A stretch of DNA of 64,000 bases from Hydrogenophaga sp. (GTDB lineage Bacteria; Pseudomonadota; Gammaproteobacteria; Burkholderiales; Burkholderiaceae_C): assembly GCF_026125785.1 (NCBI RefSeq), contig NZ_JAHCKL010000010.1:1-64000 (forward strand), written 5' to 3'. The stretch's first letter is position 1. The number at the start of each line of letters is the position of its first letter. Positions 8,253 through 17,258 of this stretch are shown in pieces. The translations under genes were made by a program, and so were the position numbers. The notes beneath the pieces are model-generated. The model had not been told where the DNA came from, made no database searches, and saw only the letters and a list, made by a program, of their open reading frames with translations.

Positions 8253-8414
8253 CGTCATCTCCTTGTTTCCGTGGGTTGAAAAAGTCCTTCGCCCATGGCC
8301 GGTGCCGTGGCCCCGCATCCACTGGGACCGAAGCACCTTACGCCGCTTGGAGAGGCCGGTCTAATTGTTCTGGACTATGCAACCCATTGCTTTCAGCTAT
8401 TGCACTCATCGAAT

Positions 8415-8429
8415 TGATAACGGTTCTCA
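8415..8429. promoter_or_regulatory. Candidate Fur box
   Basis: TGATAACGGTTCTCA matches the 7-1-7 Fur consensus TGATAAT-N-ATTATCA at 11 of 14 positions. It lies about 165 bases before the rubrerythrin gene and 118 before the divergent VOC gene, in an AT-richer part of the 295-base gap 8253-8547, the only gap of that size here. Iron control would suit the diiron protein, but the distance is long. Confidence 0.4.
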
Positions 8430-8547
8430 ACACGGTCGACACCCCGACAGGAAAGTCGCAAACTGAGCCATGCCATGGGTCATGCGATTACGATATGGGA
8501 AATGCGTTGCATAATGTTGAATCACGACACCCCTTCAGGAGACACAC

Positions 8548-9162
8548 ATGCCGTCCAACACCACCCTGCCCGCCCCGGCCCCCATCCAGCAACTGCACCA
8601 CTACGCCTACCGGGCCAAGGACGCAGAAGAGACCCGGCACTTCTATGAAGACATCCTGGGCCTGCCGCTGTACCACATCATCCAGAGCGACTACGTGCCC
8701 AGCACGGGCGAGTACTGCCCTTACACCCACTTCTTCTTCCGCCTGCAGGACGGCTCCTTCATCGCGTTCTTCGACCTGGGCGACGATGAGGCGGCGCTGC
8801 CCAGCCCCAACACGCCCAAGTGGGTCAACCACATCAGCTTTCGCGTGAATACGGTGCAGGAACTGGAGAACACCAAGGCGCGGCTGCAGGCGCATGGGGT
8901 CGAAGTGCTGGGCGTGACGGACCACCACATCTTCAAGAGCATCTATTTCTTCGACCCCAACGGCATCCGCCTGGAGCTCACCGCGCAACTGGCCGACGAG
9001 TTCCAGATGCTGCAGGAAAGCAAGACCGCGCACGCGCGCCTGGGCGAGTGGAATGCCCGCAAGGAACAGTGGCGCCGCGAGCGCGCCGAAGGCAAGACCT
9101 CCGCGCCCCTCAAGCCACAGCAGAACGACCGGCCCGAGGTGGCCGAGCGCGCCAAAGCCTGA
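8548..9162 (+). CDS. VOC family protein (glyoxalase / extradiol dioxygenase fold)
   Basis: A 204-residue protein with one VOC domain (about 12-150). LHHYAYRAKD near residue 18, WVNHISFRV near 93 and GIRLELTAQ near 140 supply the His, His, Glu triad that binds metal in this superfamily. The last 50 residues are a charged tail. The gene is followed 16 bases later by a flavoprotein hydroxylase and then DUF2783, so a ring-cleavage or lactoylglutathione-like reaction on an aromatic intermediate is likely, but the exact reaction is not readable. The ATG has CAGGAGA in front. A CATAAT box is near 8512. Confidence 0.82.
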   Translation: MPSNTTLPAPAPIQQLHHYAYRAKDAEETRHFYEDILGLPLYHIIQSDYVPSTGEYCPYTHFFFRLQDGSFIAFFDLGDDEAALPSPNTPKWVNHISFRVNTVQELENTKARLQAHGVEVLGVTDHHIFKSIYFFDPNGIRLELTAQLADEFQMLQESKTAHARLGEWNARKEQWRRERAEGKTSAPLKPQQNDRPEVAERAKA

Positions 9163-9178
9163 GACGGGAGCGCCGCGC

Positions 9179-10921
9179 ATGACCACGTCGACGACGGCGG
9201 GCTACCAGGCCACCGCCCTGACCAACCATTACGAGTTCACCGAGGGCAGTGGCTACACCTTGCCCGAATACCCTTTCGTGCCGCCTGCGGAGTTGCAGGG
9301 CGGCCCGATGGTGCGCCATCCCATCGTCATCGTGGGCGGTGGCATCACCGGCCTGACCATGGCCTGCTCGCTGGCGCGCCTGGGTGTGCGTGCGGTGCTG
9401 ATCGACGAAGACAACACGGTAGGTGTCAAGGGTGCCTCCTCGCGCGGCATCTGCTACACCCAGAAGTCGCTGGAGATCTTTGAACGCCTGGGCATCTACG
9501 AACGCATCGCGTCCAAGGGCGTGCAGTGGAGTGTGGGTCGCACCTTCGCGGGCGACGACGAGGTCTACAGCTTCGACCTGCGCCAGCAGGGCAACTTCCA
9601 CCTCTCCAGCCAGCCGCCCTTCATCAACATCCAGCAGTTCTACATCGAGGGCTACCTGGTCGAGCGCATCCAGCAACTGGGTGTGGTGGAGCTGCGCTGG
9701 CAGAACCGCCTGACCGGCTTCGAGCAGGACGGCGAATGCGCCACGCTCACGGTGGAGACGCCCGATGGCACCTACCGCATGCAGGCCGAACACGTGATCG
9801 ACGCGACCGGCTCGCACAGCCCGCTGCGCAAGTGGCTGGCCGTACCCTTCGATTCGCGCCGCGGCGATGACCGCTGGTGCATCGCCGACGTGCGCTTCAC
9901 CACACGCCCCCCGGCGGAACGCCACACCTGGATCGAGGCGCCGTTCAACGAGAACCGCGCGGTCTGGCAGCACCTCATGGGTGACGATGTCTGGCGCATC
10001 GACTACCAGATGGCGCCCAACGCGGACCCCGAGTACGTCAGCCGCGAGGAGGTGGTGCGCGAACGCCTGGCGCGCCAGTTCGGCCCCGGCGTGGAGGTCG
10101 AGATCATCTGGGTCGGCCCCTATGCCTACCGCAGCGAATGCGTGCACGCCATGCGCCATGGCCATGTGTTCCTGATGGGCGACTCGGCCAAGGTGGTCAG
10201 CCCCTTTGGTGCGCGCGGTGGCAACACCGGCGTGGCCGACGCCGACAACCTGGCCTGGAAACTGGCGGCCGTGCTGCGCGGCAAGGCCGACGCCAGCCTG
10301 CTCGACAGCTACCACGATGAACGCCTGGAAGCGGCACAGCAGAACGTGAACGTGACCAACCGCACCGCGCGCTTCCTGCGCCCTGCGGACGGCGCCGAGC
10401 GCCTGTTCCGGGACGCGGCCATCGGTCTGGCGCGGCGGTATCCGTTCGCGCGCAGCCTCATCAACACCGGCCGCATGGCGGTGGCCAACCCCTACAGCCG
10501 CTCGCGCGTCTGCACCTACCTCCCTGGCGGCGCGGCCGGCCAGTCGGTGCAGAACGTGCCCTTCCACTGGGCCGACGGCACCACCGGCGATGTGAACGAC
10601 CTGTTGAACTGGGCCGCCGGCGACCTGCTGCTGCTGGCCTTTGGCGACCTCGGTACCACCGCCCGGCAGCGCCTGCGCCGCCTGGCCGAGGAGACACCCG
10701 TGCGCTGCGTGCAGGTGGTCACCGCCGACGCCCCTGCGCAGGCCATGGAGCACGTGCGCGACCCCAAGGGCCATCTCCAGGGTGCCTGCCATGTGTTCGG
10801 CCATGCCTGGGCGCTGGTGCGCCCGGACGGCTACCTCGCCGCCACCGGTGAAACCATAGACGCCGGCCTGGTTGCCGCGATCTCGCGCGCCCTCGGCCTG
10901 CCAGGAGACCTCCAGTCATGA
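9179..10921 (+). CDS. FAD-dependent aromatic hydroxylase, MhpA/PheA-like
   Basis: A 580-residue flavoprotein monooxygenase. [13 protein letters not shown] near residue 47 is the FAD Rossmann motif, [13 protein letters not shown] lies near 205, and [16 protein letters not shown] near 335 is the second FAD-binding motif of the PHBH family. About 150 C-terminal residues form the thioredoxin-like domain seen in MhpA-type enzymes. Such enzymes add one hydroxyl group to a phenolic ring using NAD(P)H and O2. The ATG at 9179 follows GGGAG; longer upstream frames overlap the VOC gene. It overlaps the next gene by four bases. Confidence 0.9.
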   Translation: MTTSTTAGYQATALTNHYEFTEGSGYTLPEYPFVPPAELQGGPMVRHPIVIVGGGITGLTMACSLARLGVRAVLIDEDNTVGVKGASSRGICYTQKSLEIFERLGIYERIASKGVQWSVGRTFAGDDEVYSFDLRQQGNFHLSSQPPFINIQQFYIEGYLVERIQQLGVVELRWQNRLTGFEQDGECATLTVETPDGTYRMQAEHVIDATGSHSPLRKWLAVPFDSRRGDDRWCIADVRFTTRPPAERHTWIEAPFNENRAVWQHLMGDDVWRIDYQMAPNADPEYVSREEVVRERLARQFGPGVEVEIIWVGPYAYRSECVHAMRHGHVFLMGDSAKVVSPFGARGGNTGVADADNLAWKLAAVLRGKADASLLDSYHDERLEAAQQNVNVTNRTARFLRPADGAERLFRDAAIGLARRYPFARSLINTGRMAVANPYSRSRVCTYLPGGAAGQSVQNVPFHWADGTTGDVNDLLNWAAGDLLLLAFGDLGTTARQRLRRLAEETPVRCVQVVTADAPAQAMEHVRDPKGHLQGACHVFGHAWALVRPDGYLAATGETIDAGLVAAISRALGLPGDLQS

Positions 10922-11115
10922 AGACCAACGCCCATTTCCAGGACGCCGACACGTTCTACGAGCAGCTCATCGACGCCCATGCCGGCCTGGACCGGACACA
11001 GTCCGAACAGCTCAATGCCCGCCTCATCCTGCTGCTGGCCAACCAGATCGGCGATACCCGCGTGCTGGCCGAATGCATCGCGGCCGCGCGCCTGAGCCCC
11101 GTCGCCGCGGACTGA
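10918..11115 (+). CDS. DUF2783 small protein
   Basis: A 65-residue helical protein ([16 protein letters not shown], then [19 protein letters not shown]). The pattern is that of DUF2783, a short family usually found directly after FAD-dependent ring hydroxylases, as here. Its ATG overlaps the hydroxylase stop (ATGA), so its translation is coupled. A role as an accessory or stabilising subunit of the hydroxylase is plausible but unproven. Confidence 0.85.
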   Translation: MKTNAHFQDADTFYEQLIDAHAGLDRTQSEQLNARLILLLANQIGDTRVLAECIAAARLSPVAAD

Positions 11116-11160
11116 AGGACAGGTCGAATAAAATCCACCAGGTACCCCTGCCCCCTTTCG

Positions 11161-11186
11161 ACGGCATCCCGCGGGATGCCGTTTTC
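11161..11186 (+). terminator. Rho-independent terminator-like palindrome
   Basis: A perfect 22-base palindrome (11 bases and their complement, starting ACGGCATCCCG) is followed by TTTT. It ends the VOC / hydroxylase / DUF2783 operon 45 bases after the last stop and lies about 20 bases before the valS start, so it could also influence valS transcripts. Confidence 0.65.
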
Positions 11187-11201
11187 CATTCTGGCGAGCC
11201 C

Positions 11202-14093
11202 ATGACCGACACCCTGAACCAGCCTGGCCTGCAGTCCCTGGCCAAATCGTTCGAACCCGCCCCCATCGAAGCCCGCTGGGGCCCGGAATGGGAACGGCGC
11301 GGTGTGGGCCGGGCCGGCTTTCGCGGCACCGGGCAGCCGCAGGCAGGCGTGCCCTCGTTCGCCATCCAGTTGCCGCCACCCAACGTCACGGGCACGCTGC
11401 ACATGGGCCATGCGTTCAACCAGACCATCATGGACAGCCTCACGCGCTACCACCGCATGGCCGGCGCGAACACGGTCTGGGTGCCGGGCACGGACCACGC
11501 CGGCATCGCCACGCAGATCGTGGTGGAGCGGCAGTTGCAGGAGCAGAAAGTCAGCCGCCACGACCTGGGCCGCAAGAACTTCGTGGCCAAGGTCTGGGAG
11601 TGGAAGGAAAAGTCCGGCAACACCATCACCACGCAGATGCGCCGCATGGGCGACAGCGTGGACTGGAGCCGCGAGTACTTCACCATGGACGACAAGCTCT
11701 CGGCCATCGTCACCGAGACCTTCGTGCGCCTGTACGAGCAGGGCCTCATCTACCGCGGCAAACGGCTGGTCAACTGGGACCCGGTGCTCAAGACCGCGGT
11801 GTCGGACCTGGAGGTCGAGAGCGAGGAGGAGGACGGCTTCCTCTGGCACATCGCCTACCCGCTGGCCGACGGCAGTGGCTCGTTGACGGTGGCCACCACC
11901 CGCCCGGAAACCATGCTGGGCGATGTGGCCGTCATGGTGCACCCCGAGGACGAGCGCTACACCGCGCTCATCGGCAAGATGGTCCGCCTGCCGCTGTGCG
12001 ACCGGGAGATCCCGGTCATCGCCGACGCCTACGTGGACCGCGCCTTCGGCACCGGCGTGGTCAAGGTCACACCGGCCCACGACAACAACGACTACGCCGT
12101 CGGGCAGCGGCATGGCCTGCCCATGATCGGTGTGCTCACGCTGGACGCCGCCATCAACGAGAACGCACCCGCCAAGTACCAGGGCATGGACCGTTTCGTC
12201 GCCCGCAAGGCCGTGGTGGCCGATCTGGAGGCCGCGGGCCTGCTGGTGGAGACCAAGAAGCACCGCCTCATGGTGCCGCGCTGCGCGCGCACCGGCCAGG
12301 TCATCGAGCCCATGCTGACCGACCAGTGGTTCGTCGCCATGTCCAAGGTCAGCGACCAGGACCCCACGGGCAAGTCCATCGCGCAGAAGGCCATCGATGC
12401 GGTGGCCAGTGGCGAAGTCCGCTTCGTGCCCGAGAACTGGGTCAACACCTACAACCAGTGGATGAACAACATCCAGGACTGGTGCATCAGCCGCCAGCTC
12501 TGGTGGGGCCACCAGATTCCCGCCTGGTACGACGAGGATGGCCGCGTGATCGTCGCGCGCGACGAAGCCGCGGCACAAGCCCAGGCCCCGGGGCGCAAGC
12601 TCACGCGCGACCCCGACGTGCTCGACACCTGGTACTCGAGCGCGCTGGTGCCTTTCAGCACCATGGGCTGGCCCGAGGCGGCTGCCGCACCCCGGGGCGG
12701 CCTCGGCGACTACGACCTCTACCTGCCCAGCACCGTGCTGGTGACCGGCTACGACATCATCTTCTTCTGGGTCGCCCGCATGATCATGATGACGACCCAC
12801 TTCACCGGCCGCGTGCCCTTCCGGCACGTCTACATCCACGGCCTGGTGCGCGACGCGCAGGGCCGCAAGATGAGCAAGAGCGAAGGCAATGTGCTCGATC
12901 CGGTGGACCTGATCGACGGCATCGCCCTCGCCCCCTTGCTGGACAAGCGCACCACCGGCCTGCGCAAGCCCGAGACCGCGCCCAAGGTGCGCAAGGAAAC
13001 CGAAAAGGAATTCCCTGAGGGCATTCCCGCCTACGGCGCGGACGCGCTGCGCTTCACCTTCGCGGCACTGGCCTCGCTGGGCCGCAGCATCAACTTCGAC
13101 GCCAAGCGCTGCGAGGGCTACCGCAACTTCTGCAACAAGCTCTGGAACGCCACGCGCTTCGTGCTGATGAACTGCGAGGGTCAGGACTGCGGCCTGAAGG
13201 AACACACCAAGGCCGAGTGCGAGCCGGGCGGTCCTTTCCACGGCTACATGCACTTCAGCCAGGCCGACCGCTGGATCAGTTCCGTGCTGCAGAAGGTCGA
13301 GGCCGAGGTCGCCCGAGGTTTTGCCGAGTACCGCCTGGACAACGTCGCCAACGCCATCTACGACTTTGTCTGGAATGAGTTCTGCGACTGGTACCTGGAA
13401 ATCGCCAAGGTCCAGATCCAGACCGGCAACGAGGCGCAGCAGCGGGCCACGCGGCGCACGCTGATCCGCACCCTGGAGGCCATCCTGCGGCTGGCGCATC
13501 CGGTCATTCCCTTCATCACGGAAGAGCTCTGGCAGAAGGTCGCGCCGGTGGCCGGCCTGCCCGGCGACTCGGTGAGCACCGCGCGCTACCCCGAGAGCCA
13601 GCCGAACAAGATCGACGAAAACGCCATCGCCCACGTGGCGCGGCTGAAGTCTCTGGTGGAGGCCTGCCGCACGCTGCGCGGCGAAATGAACGTCTCGCCG
13701 GCCACGCGCCTGCCGCTCTACGTGGTGGGTGATGCCGACTTCATGCGCGCCAACGGCCCTGTGCTGCAGGCCCTGGCCAAGCTCGGCGAGGTGCGTGTCT
13801 TCGACGACGAGGCCGCCTGGGCCGCCGCCGCGCAGGCCGCGCCGGTCGCCGTGGTCGGCGAAGCCCGCCTGTGCCTGTTCATGGAAATCGATGTTGCGGC
13901 CGAAAAGATCCGCCTCGGCAAGGAGGCCACGCGCCTCGAAACCGAGATCGCCAAGGCCAACAGCAAGCTCTCCAATGAGGCCTTCGTCGCCAAGGCCCCG
14001 CCGGCCGTGATCGAACAGGAAAAGAAACGCGTGGCCGATTTCAGCGCCACGCTGGTGAAAGTGCGGGACCAGTTGCAGCGCCTGAGCGCCTGA
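11202..14093 (+). CDS. valS: Valyl-tRNA synthetase
   Basis: A 963-residue class Ia aminoacyl-tRNA synthetase that charges tRNA-Val in the cytoplasm. The HIGH-type signature is [16 protein letters not shown] near residue 52, the KMSKS loop is [10 protein letters not shown] near 555, and the editing domain lies in between ([13 protein letters not shown] near 230). A C-terminal coiled-coil ([19 protein letters not shown] onward) ends the protein, as in other ValRS. The ATG at 11202 starts [17 protein letters not shown] box is near 11131, before the palindrome. It is monocistronic: the next gene is convergent. Confidence 0.98.
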   Translation: MTDTLNQPGLQSLAKSFEPAPIEARWGPEWERRGVGRAGFRGTGQPQAGVPSFAIQLPPPNVTGTLHMGHAFNQTIMDSLTRYHRMAGANTVWVPGTDHAGIATQIVVERQLQEQKVSRHDLGRKNFVAKVWEWKEKSGNTITTQMRRMGDSVDWSREYFTMDDKLSAIVTETFVRLYEQGLIYRGKRLVNWDPVLKTAVSDLEVESEEEDGFLWHIAYPLADGSGSLTVATTRPETMLGDVAVMVHPEDERYTALIGKMVRLPLCDREIPVIADAYVDRAFGTGVVKVTPAHDNNDYAVGQRHGLPMIGVLTLDAAINENAPAKYQGMDRFVARKAVVADLEAAGLLVETKKHRLMVPRCARTGQVIEPMLTDQWFVAMSKVSDQDPTGKSIAQKAIDAVASGEVRFVPENWVNTYNQWMNNIQDWCISRQLWWGHQIPAWYDEDGRVIVARDEAAAQAQAPGRKLTRDPDVLDTWYSSALVPFSTMGWPEAAAAPRGGLGDYDLYLPSTVLVTGYDIIFFWVARMIMMTTHFTGRVPFRHVYIHGLVRDAQGRKMSKSEGNVLDPVDLIDGIALAPLLDKRTTGLRKPETAPKVRKETEKEFPEGIPAYGADALRFTFAALASLGRSINFDAKRCEGYRNFCNKLWNATRFVLMNCEGQDCGLKEHTKAECEPGGPFHGYMHFSQADRWISSVLQKVEAEVARGFAEYRLDNVANAIYDFVWNEFCDWYLEIAKVQIQTGNEAQQRATRRTLIRTLEAILRLAHPVIPFITEELWQKVAPVAGLPGDSVSTARYPESQPNKIDENAIAHVARLKSLVEACRTLRGEMNVSPATRLPLYVVGDADFMRANGPVLQALAKLGEVRVFDDEAAWAAAAQAAPVAVVGEARLCLFMEIDVAAEKIRLGKEATRLETEIAKANSKLSNEAFVAKAPPAVIEQEKKRVADFSATLVKVRDQLQRLSA

Positions 14094-14164
14094 TATCCCC
14101 CTTCCTGAGGCACCGGGGGCCAGGCTTCGCCAGCCCGGGATGCCGCGCCATGTGCACAAGTAGG

Positions 14165-14181
14165 GCGCCGCCCGGCGGCGC
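14165..14181. terminator. Hairpin between convergent valS and hydroxyacid dehydrogenase
   Basis: GCGCCGC, loop CCG, GCGGCGC: a perfect 7-base-pair GC stem seven bases beyond the minus-strand stop. There is no T run, so termination is uncertain. Confidence 0.35.
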
Positions 14182-14187
14182 GAGAGC

Positions 14188-15231
14188 TCAGTTCCTGTGC
14201 AAGGCGATCGAACTCCACTGCGACGGCGTGACCGTCTGTGGATCGCCCGGCTCCTGGTAGTCCAGGTTGTCCAGCATGGAGAAGTCGGTGGTGCGGGCGT
14301 CGGTCTGAGCCACCGCCCCCGGCGTGAGCGTCTCGTGGATGCGGTGGGCCACATACCAGCTCGCGCGCAGCTTGGCCTCGCGCGTGTGCGAGCCCAGGCG
14401 CGGGGTCAGGTGCAGGTTGGGAATACCGTGCAGCGCCGTCCCTTCGGCCGCGAACTGCGGATTCGCACCATCGAGCAAGCAGGCGTCGATGCGACCGTCG
14501 CACAGCGCCAGTGCCAAAGCTTCCGGGTCGAACAGGGAACTCCGGCTCACGCCCACCCAGAGCTGCCCGGGCTTGCAGTGGTTGAGCAGGCGCTCATTGA
14601 TCCATCCCTTGAAGCGAGAGGCGTACACCATCTGCAGCGAGATCGCGTCCGAGTGGCTCAGCAACTCCTGCAACGAGACGGGCTCGACCTTGAGCTTGTC
14701 CCAGATGTCCGCCGCGTGGTGCACCGCCGGGTCGTAGCCCAGCAGGCGCACGCCCAGGCTGCGCAGCATGGGCGCCAGCGTGTGGGCCACCGGCGCCAGG
14801 CCGAGCAAGCCCACCGTGCTGCCCGCGAGTTCACGGCCCATGCGCACCTGCGAGATCTTGCGCCCCAGCAGCGCGCTGATCATGCCCCTGCGGTAGAGCA
14901 TCAGCAGGCCGTAGAGCAGGTACTCGGCATTGGAGCGCACCGTGGCGCTGCGCGCCTGCAGCACCCGCACGTTGCGCCGCGCACAAGCGTCCAGGTCGGT
15001 GTTGTCGCTGGAGATCTGCATGCGCGCGATGATCTCCAGCTTGGGCGCGAAGTCGAGAAATTCGTGCGACACCACCACATGCGGCGGCAGCACGATGGCA
15101 CGCGTCTTGTACGTGCTCTTGCGCAGCTCCGGCGGGTCGTCGGCCAGTTCAGGGCGGAAACTCACCTCGTAGCGTTCCTGCAGCCAGGCCAGCGCCTCGG
15201 GCACGAGCGGATCCAGCAACAGGACTTCCAT
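14188..15231 (-). CDS. D-isomer-specific 2-hydroxyacid dehydrogenase family protein, divergent
   Basis: A 347-residue protein with the layout of the D-2-hydroxyacid dehydrogenase superfamily. The nucleotide domain begins STVGLLGLAPVAHTLAPMLR near residue 140 and is followed by LLGYDP (acidic end of the second strand). The catalytic Arg region is VGVSRSSLFDPEALA and the His region is LTPRLGSHTREA. The usual GxGxxG is degenerate (GLAPVA) and the catalytic pattern is altered, so it may bind NAD weakly or act on an unusual substrate. The ATG at 15231 was chosen because it begins the folded domain; longer frames are Arg/Ser-rich noise. Confidence 0.78.
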   Translation of the reverse strand: MEVLLLDPLVPEALAWLQERYEVSFRPELADDPPELRKSTYKTRAIVLPPHVVVSHEFLDFAPKLEIIARMQISSDNTDLDACARRNVRVLQARSATVRSNAEYLLYGLLMLYRRGMISALLGRKISQVRMGRELAGSTVGLLGLAPVAHTLAPMLRSLGVRLLGYDPAVHHAADIWDKLKVEPVSLQELLSHSDAISLQMVYASRFKGWINERLLNHCKPGQLWVGVSRSSLFDPEALALALCDGRIDACLLDGANPQFAAEGTALHGIPNLHLTPRLGSHTREAKLRASWYVAHRIHETLTPGAVAQTDARTTDFSMLDNLDYQEPGDPQTVTPSQWSSIALHRN

Positions 15232-15274
15232 GGTGCTTGAGGGAAGTGGGTGGAAAAAAAGAAGGAAGGAGCGG

Positions 15275-15502
15275 TCAGCGGCGTTTGAGCACGGTGATGT
15301 GCTCGCCACCCAGCGTCTGCTGTTCGACCAGCACATTGCCGGTCTGCTTGGCGAAAGCCTGGAAGTCCCGCACCGAACCCGCGTCGGTGGCAATGACCTT
15401 GAGCGTCTGGCCACTGAGCATGTCGGCCAGGGCCTTCTTGGCTTTCAGGATGGGCAGGGGGCAGTTCAGCCCGCGGGCGTCGAGTTCTCGGTCAGCATTC
15501 AT
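15275..15502 (-). CDS. TusA/SirA-like sulfur carrier protein
   Basis: A 75-residue protein with the family CPxP motif (ARGLNCPLPILKAKKAL, Cys14), which carries a persulfide on the cysteine in sulfur relay. The end EHITVLKRR is also family-like. It may serve tRNA thiolation or sulfur oxidation. The ATG at 15502 is the usual start point for this family; an ATG nine codons upstream would add a short tail. It lies 43 bases upstream of the hydroxyacid dehydrogenase gene on the same strand and close to cysM, a cysteine synthase, which is a sensible sulfur-metabolism neighbour. Confidence 0.9.
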   Translation of the reverse strand: MNADRELDARGLNCPLPILKAKKALADMLSGQTLKVIATDAGSVRDFQAFAKQTGNVLVEQQTLGGEHITVLKRR

Positions 15503-15597
15503 GGGGGGGTATTCCTGGGTTGCCGACATTCTAAGCGTGACGCCCGCCGCGCGCAGGCACGGCGGGCCCGCAACCCGCGGCCACGCCGCTGGCCGGT

Positions 15598-16155
15598 TCA
15601 GGTGGCCGGACTCGCGGCGACCGGGCGTGGCGGATCGTCCCGGAACCGCGGCTCTATGCCGCGCCCGCGCAGCCACTGGGCCAGCGCCAGGCCGGTACCG
15701 GCACGCCAGCAGCGCACCTCTTCGGGCGGAGAGAGGCGGTAGTCCACCAGCTCGGGCGAGAGCTTCACCGTGCCGTGCGCGCGGGCATGGTAGGTGATGA
15801 TGACCTGGTTCATGCGCTGGAAATCGTGCACCGCCACCAGCGAGAGCTCGTCCACCACCAGCGAGGTCTCCTCGGCGATCTCGCGGCGAATGCCATCCTC
15901 GGGCGTCTCGCCGGCCTCCATGAAACCGGTGATCAGCGCGTACATGTCCGGGTTGGTCCAGGCGGCATTGCGCGCCAGCAGGATGCGCCCATCCAGCTCC
16001 ACGATGCCGGCCAGCACCGGCGTCGGGTTGTTCCAGTGGGTGAAGCCGCAGGCGGCGCAGCGCAAGCGTTCGACGAGGCCGCTGTCCTCTTCCAGGCCCA
16101 GCATCGCCAGCGGATGGGCGCACTGCGGACAGAAACGGTAGTTGCTGCTGTTCAT
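15598..16155 (-). CDS. NUDIX hydrolase with N-terminal zinc ribbon
   Basis: A 185-residue protein. C9-x2-C12 and C33-x2-C36 form a zinc ribbon, and the Nudix box spans about 77-100 (GFMEAGETPEDGIRREIAEE), with the catalytic REIAEE helix intact. This arrangement resembles NudC-type NADH pyrophosphatases and decapping enzymes, but the protein is shorter than NudC (about 260), so I leave the substrate open (a nucleoside diphosphate derivative). It follows cysM after seven bases and is probably cotranscribed with it. Confidence 0.9.
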   Translation of the reverse strand: MNSSNYRFCPQCAHPLAMLGLEEDSGLVERLRCAACGFTHWNNPTPVLAGIVELDGRILLARNAAWTNPDMYALITGFMEAGETPEDGIRREIAEETSLVVDELSLVAVHDFQRMNQVIITYHARAHGTVKLSPELVDYRLSPPEEVRCWRAGTGLALAQWLRGRGIEPRFRDDPPRPVAASPAT

Positions 16156-16162
16156 GGCTGCC

Positions 16163-17065
16163 TCAGGCCGGAAACACGCCGGTGGACAGGTAGCGGTCGC
16201 CCCGGTCGCAGACGATGAAAACGATGGTGGCATTCTCCACTTGGCGCGCGATCTGCTGCGCCACCCAGCAGGCGCCGGCGGCCGAGATGCCGCCGAAGAT
16301 GCCTTCCTCGCGTGCGAGCTGGCGGCACATCTCTTCGGCATCGGTCTGGTCCACGTACACCAGTTCGTCGACCCGGCTGGGGTCGTAGATCCGGGGCAGG
16401 TACTCCGCGGGCCACTTGCGGATACCGGGGATGCGCGAGCCCTCGCTGGGCTGCGCGCCGATGATGCGCACCGCCGGGTTCTGTTCCTTGAGGAAGCGGG
16501 AAACGCCGGTGATGGTGCCGGTGGTGCCCATGGCGCTCACGAAGTGGGTGATGCGGCCTTCGGTCTGCCGCCAGATCTCGGGGCCCGTGGCCTCGTAGTG
16601 CACGCGCGGGTTGTCCTCGTTGGCGAACTGGTCGAGCACGCGGCCCTTGCCGTCGGCCACCATGCGGTCGGCCAGGTCGCGGGCGGACTCCATGCCACCG
16701 CTCTTGGGCGTGAGGATGAGTTCGGCACCGAAGGCCTTCATGGTCTGCGCGCGTTCGATCGACAGGTCCTCGGGCATGATCAGCACCATCCGGTAGCCCT
16801 TGATCGCTGCGGCCATGGCCAGCGCGATCCCGGTGTTGCCCGAGGTGGCCTCGATCAGCGTGTCGCCGGGCTGGATGTCGCCGCGCTCTTCGGCGCGCCG
16901 GATCATGGACAGCGCGGGCCGGTCCTTCACCGAGCCCGCAGGGTTGTTCCCTTCCAGCTTGCCCAGGATCACGTTGCCGCGCCGGGCGTTGTCGGCAGCG
17001 CCGATGCGCTGCAGCGCCACCAGGGGCGTGTTGCCGATGGCGTCTTCAATCGTCGGGTATTTCAT
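16163..17065 (-). CDS. cysM: Cysteine synthase B
   Basis: A 300-residue fold-type II PLP enzyme that makes cysteine (or S-sulfocysteine) from O-acetylserine and sulfide or thiosulfate. The PLP lysine is K47 in NNPAGSVKDRP, TSGNTGIALA near 73 is the substrate loop, and the Gly-rich phosphate-binding loop is SAMGTTGTITG near 180. CysM rather than CysK is suggested by the EGNNPAGSVKDR form and the short C-terminus. The ATG at 17065 gives the standard N-terminus MKYPTIEDAIGNTPLV. It reads away from the tRNA-Leu gene and leads a possible operon with the NUDIX gene. Confidence 0.95.
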   Translation of the reverse strand: MKYPTIEDAIGNTPLVALQRIGAADNARRGNVILGKLEGNNPAGSVKDRPALSMIRRAEERGDIQPGDTLIEATSGNTGIALAMAAAIKGYRMVLIMPEDLSIERAQTMKAFGAELILTPKSGGMESARDLADRMVADGKGRVLDQFANEDNPRVHYEATGPEIWRQTEGRITHFVSAMGTTGTITGVSRFLKEQNPAVRIIGAQPSEGSRIPGIRKWPAEYLPRIYDPSRVDELVYVDQTDAEEMCRQLAREEGIFGGISAAGACWVAQQIARQVENATIVFIVCDRGDRYLSTGVFPA

Positions 17066-17105
17066 GGCGCCACTGTGCCATAATTTCGGGCTGCCGTTTG
17101 GCAAC

Positions 17106-17190
17106 GCCCGGGTGGTGAAATTGGTAGACGCGCCGGACTCAAAATCCGGTTCCGAAAGGAGTGTCGGTTCGATTCCGACCCCGGGCACCA
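17106..17190 (+). tRNA. tRNA-Leu (anticodon CAA)
   Basis: An 85-base class II tRNA. Acceptor arms GCCCGGG (17106-17112) and CCCGGGC (17180-17186) pair fully and CCA is encoded at the 3' end. The anticodon stem CCGGA/TCCGG encloses CTCAAAA, giving anticodon CAA (reads UUG). A long variable arm is present, and the T arm is GTCGG-TTCGATT-CCGAC. A CATAAT box at 17079-17084 is a possible -10. Confidence 0.97.
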
Positions 17191-17205
17191 CCATCGACAG
17201 ACACC

Positions 17206-17230
17206 ACCGCGCCGCTGCGCGGTTTTTTTT
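17206..17230 (+). terminator. Rho-independent terminator of tRNA-Leu
   Basis: ACCGCGC, loop CGCT, GCGCGGT, then a run of eight T. It is a strong intrinsic terminator 16 bases after the tRNA. Confidence 0.92.
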
Positions 17231-17258
17231 CGCCCGTTTTTGCCCCGTTGGCGCGGCC

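Noticed and set aside
14094-14187. Further terminators formed by CCGGGGGCC and CCAGCCCGG
   Set aside because: Pairing is poor and short; only the 14165-14181 stem is convincing.
10956-14354. A 1132-codon open frame on the strand opposite valS
   Set aside because: It is an antisense shadow caused by the GC-rich codon pattern of valS; its composition is His/Val/Gly/Ala-rich noise and it has no family motif.
15275-16123. A long minus-strand frame joining the NUDIX region to the TusA-like gene
   Set aside because: Only the last 75 codons match a known family; the rest is an alternative frame of the NUDIX gene, not a fusion.
17106-17230. tRNA-Leu as attachment site of a genomic island
   Set aside because: No integrase, no repeat of the tRNA 3' end is seen nearby, and the flanking genes look like normal chromosome.
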